Shown here: piece by piece, positions 26,533-33,918 of the stretch | Layout of the letters: every line of letters begins with the position of its first letter | Position numbering within the stretch: position 1 is the stretch's first letter | NCBI GenBank assembly: GCA_937949615.1 | Contig: CALEDQ010000013.1 | Coordinates: 47,974 to 111,973 of the forward strand | Direction of reading: 5' to 3' | DNA length: 64,000 bases | Source of the DNA: an uncultured bacterium | GTDB taxonomy: Bacteria > Muiribacteriota > Ozemobacteria > Ozemobacterales > Ozemobacteraceae | Program-made: the position numbers and the translations under genes | Notes under the pieces: model-generated | Told to the model about the DNA's origin: nothing | What the model saw: the letters and a program-made list of their open reading frames with translations, nothing else | Databases searched by the model: none

Positions 26533-26650
26533 GCGATTAAATAATGCAGATAAAGGTGAAGTTTATTATGGAGCGGGCAGCCTGGAAGGCTCACCTTGCA
26601 GCGGTTAAATATCGTTTGTGCATGATTCAATGATGCTGGAGAGTTGAAAG

Positions 26651-27322
26651 ATGTCTCTGTTACAGGTCGAGAATGTTGCTAAAAGCTTTTTTCAGCGCGG
26701 TAACGAGCTGAAAATCTTCAGTGAAGTTTCTTTCGCGGTCGAACCGGGCGAATTGCTGCTGATTTCCGGCCGCAGCGGCACCGGTAAATCGACGCTGCTG
26801 AATCTTCTCGGCGGCCTCGAACCGGTCAGCGCCGGCCGTATCGTTTTTAACGGGCGGGTGGTAACCGATCTGAGCATGTCGGAGCTGGCCGAGCTGCGCG
26901 CCACCGGCATCGGCATGATTTTTCAGAATTTCAACCTGATTCCGGGCTGGTCGGCCCGCGAAAATGTCGAGGCAGTGCTGATGCACCGCGGCATCAGCCA
27001 GACTGAACGACTGCAGCGCTCGACTGCGATTCTAACCGAACTCGGGCTGGGTGATCGCCTTCACAACCTGCCGGCCGAACTGAGCGTCGGGCAGCAGCAG
27101 CGCGTTGCCATCGCCCGCACTCTCGTGAATGACCCGGCCATGATTCTGGCTGACGAGCCCACCGGTGATGTCGACCCCGAAACCGCCGACGAAATTCTGC
27201 ATCTGCTGCTGCCGCGCATAAAAAGTGGCAGAACCGCAATGATCGTTGCTTCGCACGGGCTGTTCAACCCGGCACTGGCCACCAGAACCGCCTGTCTGAA
27301 AGACGGAAAGCTGCATCTCTGA
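26651..27322 (+). CDS. ABC ATPase of the MacB/LolD family
   Basis: 223 residues. Walker A SGRSGTGKSTLLNLLGGLEP, Q-loop MIFQNFNLIPGWSARENV, signature LSVGQQQRVAIARTLV and Walker B MILADEPTGDVDPET, with switch histidine VASHGLFNP. The LSVGQQQR signature and EPTGDVD box are typical of MacB/LolD-type ATPases. Start has GGAG nine bases upstream. It ends one base before the second permease gene at 27324, and follows the first permease by 118 bases, so the three form one exporter unit. Confidence 0.93.
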   Translation: MSLLQVENVAKSFFQRGNELKIFSEVSFAVEPGELLLISGRSGTGKSTLLNLLGGLEPVSAGRIVFNGRVVTDLSMSELAELRATGIGMIFQNFNLIPGWSARENVEAVLMHRGISQTERLQRSTAILTELGLGDRLHNLPAELSVGQQQRVAIARTLVNDPAMILADEPTGDVDPETADEILHLLLPRIKSGRTAMIVASHGLFNPALATRTACLKDGKLHL

Positions 27323-27323
27323 T

Positions 27324-28553
27324 ATGTCAGACCTTTTAATCTGTGCTCTGCGAGAGCTGAAAAGACGAAAGCTGCGGACCCTCGCCGGTCTGTCAGGTTT
27401 TTTTCTCGGCTGTATGCTGATTACCGCCATGGTTCTGATGCTGCAATATGATCTGCAGGCTAAAAACGCGCTGGTAAACTATATGGGCAACAAGTTTCTC
27501 GCCTATGCGCCGATGAATCTTATCGGTGCCGGTGATAGCCAGACGGCCAGGCCACTTGACCCGGTTAACGAAGGTTTTTTTACCGAACCCACAGTGGTTA
27601 CCCGGTTGCTGCCGGCAAACCTGGCAGCCAGCATCGCGAAGATTCCCGAAGTCGGTGTGGTGACGCCGTTTCTCCTCTACCGCTTTAAGAACAGCCAGGA
27701 CGGCCACGTCTTCAGTATCGGCGGCATCAGGCCGGCAGATGTGCGGGCTTTGCAGGCGACCCTGATTTCGCGCCACGACATCATCAGCGGCGTCTTCTTT
27801 CAGCAAAGCGACCGCAACGTCGTTATCGTCGACAAATCATACGCCGACCTCTGGAACCTCAAGGTCGGTTCGGTGGTGAACATCGGCGATACGCTTTTTC
27901 CGATCATCGGCATCGCCGGTTCGCATGCCCGCACCGCCCGGGCCGATGTCTACATGAACTGGCCCGATGCCGAAGCCGCCATCAGCCGCCGCCTCAACCG
28001 GCCATTGCACAATGAAGCCAATCTTTTTCTCATCGAGGCCGCCGGCGCCGAAACTGTCGCTGTTGCCATGCAGAAGGTGCAGACCCTGATCGAACAGGGC
28101 ATCACCAATTCAGTTGTCTGCTCGATTCCGGTCGTCAAATTCATGGGGTTGAGCCAGAATACCGTCAATGCTGTTCTGGTAATCGTTGCGGTGCTGGCTG
28201 TGCTTTTTGCGGCGAACGCCCAATGGTCAGCCGCTTCTGAACGCGCCCACGAAGTCGCCATTCTCAAGGCGATCGGCTGGCGCGACCGCAGTATTTTTGC
28301 CCAGTTCATCATCGAATCGCTGTTGATTTCGCTGGCCGGCGGCGTATTTGGCGCGGGTGCCGGTTATGCGGTGTTCAGATCCATCGCCAGGGTGATGGGT
28401 GCACGTATCGACGCCGCCTATCAGGTTGTCGATGTGCCGGTCACGCTTGCCATGCTGATTGTCGCCACCGCACTGGCAGGCATCATCGCCGGCCTGGTTC
28501 CTGCTGTCAGGGCGGCGGCGACCCGCCCGGCCGAGGTTTTGCGCGACCTTTAA
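27324..28553 (+). CDS. FtsX/MacB-type ABC permease, second subunit
   Basis: 409 residues with the same topology as the 25234 gene: one helix at about 18-38, a periplasmic domain (about 40-280), and three C-terminal helices (about 285-305, 325-360, 375-400). The conserved cytoplasmic loop reads SERAHEVAILKAIGWRDRSIF. It lacks the cysteine cluster of the first permease, so a heterodimer with distinct periplasmic halves is likely. The stop overlaps the convergent DUF364 gene by four bases. Confidence 0.9.
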   Translation: MSDLLICALRELKRRKLRTLAGLSGFFLGCMLITAMVLMLQYDLQAKNALVNYMGNKFLAYAPMNLIGAGDSQTARPLDPVNEGFFTEPTVVTRLLPANLAASIAKIPEVGVVTPFLLYRFKNSQDGHVFSIGGIRPADVRALQATLISRHDIISGVFFQQSDRNVVIVDKSYADLWNLKVGSVVNIGDTLFPIIGIAGSHARTARADVYMNWPDAEAAISRRLNRPLHNEANLFLIEAAGAETVAVAMQKVQTLIEQGITNSVVCSIPVVKFMGLSQNTVNAVLVIVAVLAVLFAANAQWSAASERAHEVAILKAIGWRDRSIFAQFIIESLLISLAGGVFGAGAGYAVFRSIARVMGARIDAAYQVVDVPVTLAMLIVATALAGIIAGLVPAVRAAATRPAEVLRDL

Positions 28554-29341
28554 TTTTGGTGGCCGACCGCCTGCTGATACTGATGGATTTTGAAAGCAAC
28601 TTTCTGGCCGGTGGCAAAAATCTTGGTGTTTTCGGCACCCTTGATGATATTTTTGGCTTTGCTGCGGTCTTTGACGACAAATCCGGACAGGTCATGCGCC
28701 CCGAACGAAAAGAGAGCCGGTGCCAGCGGCGTTGACGGGCCAACAATGGTGGTGGCCTGGGCGTTTCGGCTCAGTTCGAGAAGCCTCGGCATGGTTTTAT
28801 CAATCAGCGTGGAACTGCTGATATAGACGAAATCACTCTCAGGCAGAAGAAATTCAGCGGCGCTCAGGGGGTAGTCATCCTGCTGCGGGTCATGAGCCGA
28901 GATGATGCTGAGATCGCAGATCGGTGCCATCAGCTGGGTGATATGCGGAAAATGCCCGATTACCGTCACCTTTTTGCCGCGTATCGTGTTCTGCGACATG
29001 ATGAACGGGTCGAAAACGCGGTCTTCGATATGCAGCGATTCGCTGATGTTCACCCCGAAGCCGCGGGCCACGTCGATATGATTGTAATAGGCGTTGATTG
29101 CAGCCAGGCCGGTGGCGGCTTCGAAAAAATTCCAGGATTTGATGCAGGCGGCCACTTCACGCAGGCTTGCCCCTTCGAGGTTTTTGGTCTGCAGAGGCTT
29201 TCTCAGGTCATAGGGGCGCGGCTCGGCGATGCCGAGCCCATTGTTGCTCAAAACACAGGCAAAGCTGGTGCCGCGAAAAATCTCTTCAGCCTTCCAGTCA
29301 TGCGGAATTCCATCGATCATCCGGTCATACAGTTCCCACAT
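28550..29341 (-). CDS. DUF4213/DUF364 putative heavy-metal chelation protein
   Basis: 263 residues, GGGAG before the ATG. The N-terminal ~95 residues match the DUF4213 part (SFACVLSNNGLGIAEPRPYD ... AAINAYYNH), and the C-terminal part is the Rossmann-like DUF364 domain (GKKVTVIGHFPHITQL, PESDFVYISSSTLIDKTMPRLLEL, TTIVGPSTPLAPALFSFGAH; each a separate strand-helix unit). Pfam describes the family as putative heavy-metal chelation. It is the last gene of the minus-strand operon 31077 to 28550, after the ABC ATPase. Likely cytoplasmic handling of an imported metal or chelate (inference from context). Confidence 0.85.
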   Translation of the reverse strand: MWELYDRMIDGIPHDWKAEEIFRGTSFACVLSNNGLGIAEPRPYDLRKPLQTKNLEGASLREVAACIKSWNFFEAATGLAAINAYYNHIDVARGFGVNISESLHIEDRVFDPFIMSQNTIRGKKVTVIGHFPHITQLMAPICDLSIISAHDPQQDDYPLSAAEFLLPESDFVYISSSTLIDKTMPRLLELSRNAQATTIVGPSTPLAPALFSFGAHDLSGFVVKDRSKAKNIIKGAENTKIFATGQKVAFKIHQYQQAVGHQN

Positions 29342-29365
29342 TTTTTAATCTCCCGCTTCGCCCGT

Positions 29366-30388
29366 TTAGCCAAGCGCATTGCGGCTGATGATTTCACCGT
29401 TGCGCAGTTTTTTACGTATCTGAAAAAGCCTGGCATCGAGACGCTCGATTTCTGTCAGACATGATTTTTCCTCTTCAGAGGTGGTAATTATTCCTGAAAT
29501 CCCGCCGTTTTTTATGATCAGCCGACGGTCGGCACCCAGAGCCAGCAGCGGGTCATGCGTCGAAATGAAGACGATCTTGTCTCTGCTGGCGAGCAGCTCG
29601 ATGGCCTGGCGGCGATCGATACCGGCATTTTCGATCTCGTCGATGAGCACGATCGGGGAGGTGCTCATGAAAGCCGTGTCGGCAATCATCAGGGCCCGCG
29701 ACTGGCCGCCGCTCAACTGGGTCAGGCGTGTGTCGAGACTGAAGGCTTCGCCGGCGAGGCTGTTGGCGCAAACGAAGCAGCGCTCGACCGTTTCGTCGAT
29801 ATTGATCGAGTGCCTGCTGCCGGCGTGCATTCTGAGAAAATCATCGACGGTCAGGTCGATGACAAAATTCATGTTCTGGGAAAGCTGCGCCACCAGCCGG
29901 CCCTGCAGTTCGATACGCCGCTCGTCGTCGAGATTCTGCCCGTCGAGCAGAATCTGGCGGCCGGTCGGGGTGTCGCAGTTAGCCAGGCATTCGATATCGG
30001 CAAGCAGTCGGCTTTTGCCGGAACCGGTCGGGCCGACGATGCTGATAGTTTCGCCCCGGTTGATGGTGACCCGGCAGTTCTCGGGTTCGCCGGCTTTGCC
30101 GTGCCCGCCGATGATGGTGATGCCTGCGATTTCTGGCCCGGCGGCGTCAGAGCGGCCGACGAAAACATTGAGAAAATCGCAGAATTCGCGCTGAATTGCG
30201 TGGCGGTCGAGGCCGAATTCCGAAAGGGTTTCAGGGTCGGTTTTTTCGAGTGCCTGGTGCAGGGGCAGGCCACGCTCGATGTTTTCGATTCTGAGGTTTG
30301 TGAAAAAATTCTGGCAGACCGGGTATTTTGCGATAATTTCGCCGACCGGCACGGTTAAAACCATATACAGGGTATCTGTGTCACTCAT
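29366..30388 (-). CDS. Soluble ABC ATPase with N-terminal DUF1858-like domain
   Basis: 340 residues. Residues 1-90 contain VPVGEIIAKYPVCQNFFTNL and a following helical segment that look like a DUF1858/ScdA-type regulatory domain. From about 105 it is a P-loop ABC domain: Walker A VGPTGSGKSRLL, signature LTQLSGGQSRALMIA, Walker B IVLIDEIENAGIDRR and switch histidine FISTHDPLL. There is no permease gene next to it, and the ID-E-I-E-N Walker B variant differs from transporter ATPases, so a soluble energy-coupling or chaperone role is likely. Its start overlaps the upstream GTPase stop in an ATGA. Confidence 0.82.
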   Translation of the reverse strand: MSDTDTLYMVLTVPVGEIIAKYPVCQNFFTNLRIENIERGLPLHQALEKTDPETLSEFGLDRHAIQREFCDFLNVFVGRSDAAGPEIAGITIIGGHGKAGEPENCRVTINRGETISIVGPTGSGKSRLLADIECLANCDTPTGRQILLDGQNLDDERRIELQGRLVAQLSQNMNFVIDLTVDDFLRMHAGSRHSINIDETVERCFVCANSLAGEAFSLDTRLTQLSGGQSRALMIADTAFMSTSPIVLIDEIENAGIDRRQAIELLASRDKIVFISTHDPLLALGADRRLIIKNGGISGIITTSEEEKSCLTEIERLDARLFQIRKKLRNGEIISRNALG

Positions 30389-31077
30389 GGTTTTTTGAAT
30401 TCCATTCTTTTCATGGTGCCCATCTGATATTCATTGCCGATGCGGATTTCGCCGGTACAGTATGAACAGACGGCGGCCGGGGTGGTGAAACGCAGTTTCA
30501 GATCGCGCAGGGTCTGAATGTTTCGGGCTTTCGCGGCATGGCTGGCAAGAATCGTGGCTCCCTGGCCATTTATGCCGTTAACGAAAATCACCCGGGCGGC
30601 GGTATTGACCTGGCGGATATTGAAGGCGAACACTTCTCTTTCAGCCTGAGAAACGATATCGCCTTTGGTGACCACGACGATATCGGCCATTTTCAGCATC
30701 GGGCCGATTTTTCTCGGGGTGTTGATGCCGGCAAGGTTGTCGATCACACAGATCGCCATAATGCCATGAATATACGGCGAACAGCGGTTACACAGACCGG
30801 CACTTTCGGTGATCAGATATTTGAAACCTGCGCTCTGCCCCCATTCAACCGCCGCTTCGATATTGCTGACAAAAAAGTGGTCGGGGCAAAGCTTGCCAGA
30901 AAAGCCGGTTTCTACTCTGATGCCCCGCTCTTCATAGCGCAGGTGATCGAACGAAGTGAGGCAGTCGAACTTGACGACCCCGACGTCGCTGGCGGCAATC
31001 TGCATTGCCTCGATGAGTTTCAGGATTACCGAGGTTTTTCCTGAAGAGGGTGGGCCGGCTACGGTTATCAGCTGCAT
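30385..31077 (-). CDS. HypB/UreG/CobW-like GTPase, probable metallochaperone
   Basis: 230 residues. G1/Walker A VAGPPSSGKTSVIL, a switch region with LITESAGLCNRCSPYIHG (Cys pair where metal would sit), NxxD-type specificity motif TKGD, and a C-terminal Cys pair CSYCTGEIRIGNEYQMG. The order and cysteines fit the SIMIBI class of nickel/cobalt/zinc chaperone GTPases. First gene of the three-gene minus-strand operon with the ABC ATPase and DUF364 protein. Likely loads or sorts a metal (family knowledge plus context); the particular target enzyme is not in the window. Confidence 0.87.
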   Translation of the reverse strand: MQLITVAGPPSSGKTSVILKLIEAMQIAASDVGVVKFDCLTSFDHLRYEERGIRVETGFSGKLCPDHFFVSNIEAAVEWGQSAGFKYLITESAGLCNRCSPYIHGIMAICVIDNLAGINTPRKIGPMLKMADIVVVTKGDIVSQAEREVFAFNIRQVNTAARVIFVNGINGQGATILASHAAKARNIQTLRDLKLRFTTPAAVCSYCTGEIRIGNEYQMGTMKRMEFKKP

Positions 31078-31180
31078 TATGGGTTTCCTGGTGAGCTGTC
31101 AGTGTTCTGGCGCGCGTATCTTTACTAAAACAAATTAGCAACTCCGGCCGGCAAAAGTCAACGTTTAATAGTGTAATGCT

Positions 31181-31208
31181 TTGCTTTTGCTGAATTCTGT
31201 TATATATT
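31181..31208 (+). promoter_or_regulatory. Candidate exbB-exbD-tonB promoter
   Basis: TTGCTT (31181-31186) and TATATT (31203-31208) are 16 bases apart in the gap between the divergent GTPase and exbB genes. The exbB start follows 22 bases later, leaving a short leader. Confidence 0.4.
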
Positions 31209-31229
31209 TAAAACTACTCTGCACGACTG

Positions 31230-31856
31230 GTGGTGAGAAATATAATAACCGATTTTTTGAGTATTCTGCAGGCCGGTGGGCCGATTATGTACCCGTTGAC
31301 TCTGGTTGGCGTGTTCATTTTCGCTCTTGGTGTCTATCAGACGGTCTGGCTGACGATCTGGACCCTGTGGTCAGACCGCTATTCGTGTGCCGGCGCTCCG
31401 CGCTGGGCGCGCAAGGCTATCGACATGGCGAAAAGCCGCAAAGGGCTTGCCGGGCTTTCGCTGCTCGAGTCGATCGAACTGTGTTTCTCGCGCATGGAAG
31501 ACTGCCTGACGCGGCGCGTACCCGCGATGCGCTTTCTTGCGCAGATAAGCACGCTGATGGGCTTTCTCGGAACCGTAACCGGGATGGTCAAAGTATTTAA
31601 TACGGTCGCCAGGCTTGGCATGGTAACGCCTTCAGACCTCGCCGGCGGCATTCATGAAGCTTTGTTCACCACCGTTTATGGCCTGATGCTGGCGCTGATC
31701 GCCTGGGGTTTTACCTATGCGGTCGAGGCACTTGCCCGCCGGCATCTGCGTCAGCTTGAAATTCTGGTATTTCACGAGCTTGAAATCGGTGCCGATGCCG
31801 CAGAAGCTGCGCCGGTCGCGGCTGGTCCCGATAAAGTGCCGGCGGGTAAAAACTGA
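31230..31856 (+). CDS. exbB: ExbB/TolQ/MotA-type proton channel protein
   Basis: 208 residues, GTG start (31230, or the adjacent GTG at 31233); no strong ribosome site. Membrane segments at about 18-42, 100-125 and 140-165. The family core is readable: MRFLAQISTLMGFLGTVTGM, VTPSDLAGGIHEALFTTVYGL, ending in a third helix. With ExbD it uses the proton gradient to energise TonB. Overlaps exbD by one base. Confidence 0.93.
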   Translation: MVRNIITDFLSILQAGGPIMYPLTLVGVFIFALGVYQTVWLTIWTLWSDRYSCAGAPRWARKAIDMAKSRKGLAGLSLLESIELCFSRMEDCLTRRVPAMRFLAQISTLMGFLGTVTGMVKVFNTVARLGMVTPSDLAGGIHEALFTTVYGLMLALIAWGFTYAVEALARRHLRQLEILVFHELEIGADAAEAAPVAAGPDKVPAGKN

Positions 31857-32260
31857 TGGCCCTGCGCAGAAATAATACCAAAGAGGGCTTTGCTCTCGAT
31901 CTGACCTCGTGTTCAGATATTATTTTTACTCTGCTGCTGTTTTATATTCTGACGCAGAATTTTCTGCCGCAGACGCCTCTTGAGCTGCCGGCGATTTCTT
32001 CGCAGACCCAGGGCAGCACAAGTGCGCAACGGATCGAAGTTGCGCAGAATGGTCAGCTCAGTCTGAACGGCGCGGCCATGGCCGCCGACGCGCTTGTGCT
32101 GCAGATCGGCGAAAAGCTTCGCAATGCCAGCGATACCCAGATAATCATCTATGCCAGCCGTCTTTCGCCGGCTGGCGTCTCTATCGAGCTGCTCGACAGA
32201 CTGCGACAGGCCGGCATCACCCGTGTTGCCTTCGCCGGTCGCCCGGAAAGTGAAAAATGA
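31856..32260 (+). CDS. exbD: ExbD/TolR biopolymer transport protein
   Basis: 134 residues. One N-terminal membrane helix SCSDIIFTLLLFYILTQNF with the conserved aspartate of the proton path, then a periplasmic domain with VAQNGQLSLNGAAM and IIIYASRLSPAGVSIELLDRLRQAG. Length and layout match ExbD. Its start overlaps the exbB stop and its own stop overlaps tonB by four bases, so the three are translationally coupled. Confidence 0.92.
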   Translation: MALRRNNTKEGFALDLTSCSDIIFTLLLFYILTQNFLPQTPLELPAISSQTQGSTSAQRIEVAQNGQLSLNGAAMAADALVLQIGEKLRNASDTQIIIYASRLSPAGVSIELLDRLRQAGITRVAFAGRPESEK

Positions 32261-33234
32261 CCGTTTTCGGCGCAGAAGAACAAAGAGTCGAAAGACTTAC
32301 GACATTTGTGAGTCTGGTTCTGGCATTTATTCTGCAACTGGCGGCCGGTATGCTGCTTGTCGGAATGTGCCGTGAAGAAGTTTTGACGCGCCAGCCGCCG
32401 GCGCCTCTGATAACGGTCAATCTCGCACCTGAGCCCGCACCGGCAGGCCCGGCAAAGACCGCGGCGCCAGCCCCTGTCGAAGAAACTGAAAAGGTCAGCA
32501 ATGTGCCTGAAATTTCTCAGCCGGTTTTGCCGCAGCCACAACCAGAGCCCGTGCCAGAACCGCAGCCAGCACCAGAGCCGGAAAAAGTCACCCCGGAGCC
32601 CGAAGTGGTACAGCCTCCGGAAGCAGTGCCGATAGAGTCACCGGCTGTGCAGAAGACCGAGGAATTGAAAAAAACGGAACCCCAAAAGAAGCCCAGAATA
32701 AGCAAAAAAACGGTCGAGAAACCCATCGAAAAGCCTGTCGAGAAACCGGTATTGAAACCAGTTGAAAAGCCGGCGCCACAACCTGAACCGGTAAAGGCAT
32801 CTGCAAAGCCCGAACCGTTTCTGTCGACGCAGCCCACGGCGCCTGCCCTGCCAGAGTCTGCTGCGCCGGCTTTAAACGCTGCTGCCCAGGCTGACAGAAA
32901 TGCCGTCAGTCAGACTGAAAAGCCAGTTAAAGCACTTTCAGGCGAAGAGCAGAAGGCCATCGCCCGCTACCTGGCGCAGATTCGCAAGTCTCTCGATCGT
33001 AGCCGCGTCTACCCGCCGGAAGCGAGAAAAAAGCGCATCGAGGGCATAGTTCCGGTTAAATTCAGAATTTCTGAGGACGGTCAGGTCGTTGGCACCGAAG
33101 TTTCAGGCAATGCCCCCGGTATTCTGGCTGATGCGGTAATTCAGATGCTTGCCGGTCGACGTTTTCCGCCACCGCCGACCGGCTGGCAACCCTCAGCCGC
33201 CATCGAACTCAACATCAATTTCAATCTCCGCTGA
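32257..33234 (+). CDS. tonB: TonB energy-transducing protein
   Basis: 325 residues. N-terminal membrane helix (about 15-38), a long periplasmic spacer of Pro-Glu and Lys-Pro repeats (about 55-215, with the EKPVEKP/LKPVEKP series), and the TonB C-terminal domain (about 240-325): SRVYPPEARKKRIEGIVPVK, ISEDGQVVGTEVSGNAPGIL and the tail FNLR. It carries energy from ExbB-ExbD to the receptor, most likely the one at 33919-35889. Confidence 0.93.
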   Translation: MTVFGAEEQRVERLTTFVSLVLAFILQLAAGMLLVGMCREEVLTRQPPAPLITVNLAPEPAPAGPAKTAAPAPVEETEKVSNVPEISQPVLPQPQPEPVPEPQPAPEPEKVTPEPEVVQPPEAVPIESPAVQKTEELKKTEPQKKPRISKKTVEKPIEKPVEKPVLKPVEKPAPQPEPVKASAKPEPFLSTQPTAPALPESAAPALNAAAQADRNAVSQTEKPVKALSGEEQKAIARYLAQIRKSLDRSRVYPPEARKKRIEGIVPVKFRISEDGQVVGTEVSGNAPGILADAVIQMLAGRRFPPPPTGWQPSAAIELNINFNLR

Positions 33235-33294
33235 CCTCGCTGTTATGGCTGAAAAAGATGGCCGGGTTGGCGAAGCATGAGGTAAAATTGCAAA

Positions 33295-33783
33295 ATGAAT
33301 ACTAAGCAGAATGCCTCGACAAGACAGCCGGTACAGCCGGTTTTTCGCCTGGCGGTGCGCTGCCTTTGCGTGCGCGATGGCAGAGTGCTGCTGGTTCGCC
33401 ACGTTTCGGCGAATTCCGGTAGAGAATTCTGGACATTCCCCGGCGGACTGGTCGAGAAGGGTGAGTCACTGCATACCGCTGCCTGCCGTGAACTGACCGA
33501 AGAAACCGGTCTTACTGGCACTCCGGCAGGCATTCTGGCACTTTACGAATTTTCTCAGAACAATCTGATCGAAGTGCTGATCGCTTTCTCAGACCTGCAT
33601 GGCGAAGCTGTTCTCGGCCACGACCCTGAAATCCCCGAGGATGCACCACGGGTTCTGCAGGAAGTCAAATGGTTCTCAATTGATGAACTCCCTGAGATAC
33701 AGCAAAAAAGTGTAATTAAAGATTATCTTTCTCAGCCGGAAAAAATGCAGATTCAGATGCCTTTTAACTTGAACTTCAACTGA
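33295..33783 (+). CDS. NUDIX hydrolase
   Basis: 162 residues. Full Nudix box GLVEKGESLHTAACRELTEETGL (cited as G-x5-E-x7-REL-x2-EE-x-GL) in a fold whose N-terminus has RLAVRCLCVRDGRVLLVRH. The substrate, a nucleoside diphosphate-linked compound, cannot be told from the sequence. Ribosome site GAGG about nine bases upstream. Its link to the neighbouring transport genes is unclear. Confidence 0.9.
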   Translation: MNTKQNASTRQPVQPVFRLAVRCLCVRDGRVLLVRHVSANSGREFWTFPGGLVEKGESLHTAACRELTEETGLTGTPAGILALYEFSQNNLIEVLIAFSDLHGEAVLGHDPEIPEDAPRVLQEVKWFSIDELPEIQQKSVIKDYLSQPEKMQIQMPFNLNFN

Positions 33784-33861
33784 CAGTGTTTTAAAACACC
33801 TTCTGAATCATATTCACGTGCAGTTTACGGCAGAATTTCTTTGACGGGCGGGTTGGTCGAT

Positions 33862-33895
33862 GAAAGAAAAGGGGCCCGGAAAATTCCCGGGCCCC
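33862..33895 (-). terminator. Intrinsic terminator of the TonB receptor gene
   Basis: Nine-base GC stem GGGGCCCGG / CCGGGCCCC (33871-33879 and 33887-33895) with a seven-base loop. On the minus strand it runs into TTTTCTTTC. It sits 23 bases past the receptor stop codon and also between the converging NUDIX gene and the receptor. Confidence 0.8.
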
Positions 33896-33918
33896 GGACA
33901 CAAATTACCGTAAACGGA

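Noticed and set aside
32260..33234. Plus-strand TonB repeats as a collagen-like or surface protein
   Set aside because: Pro-Glu/Lys-Pro spacing is normal for the TonB periplasmic spacer and the C-terminal domain is clear.
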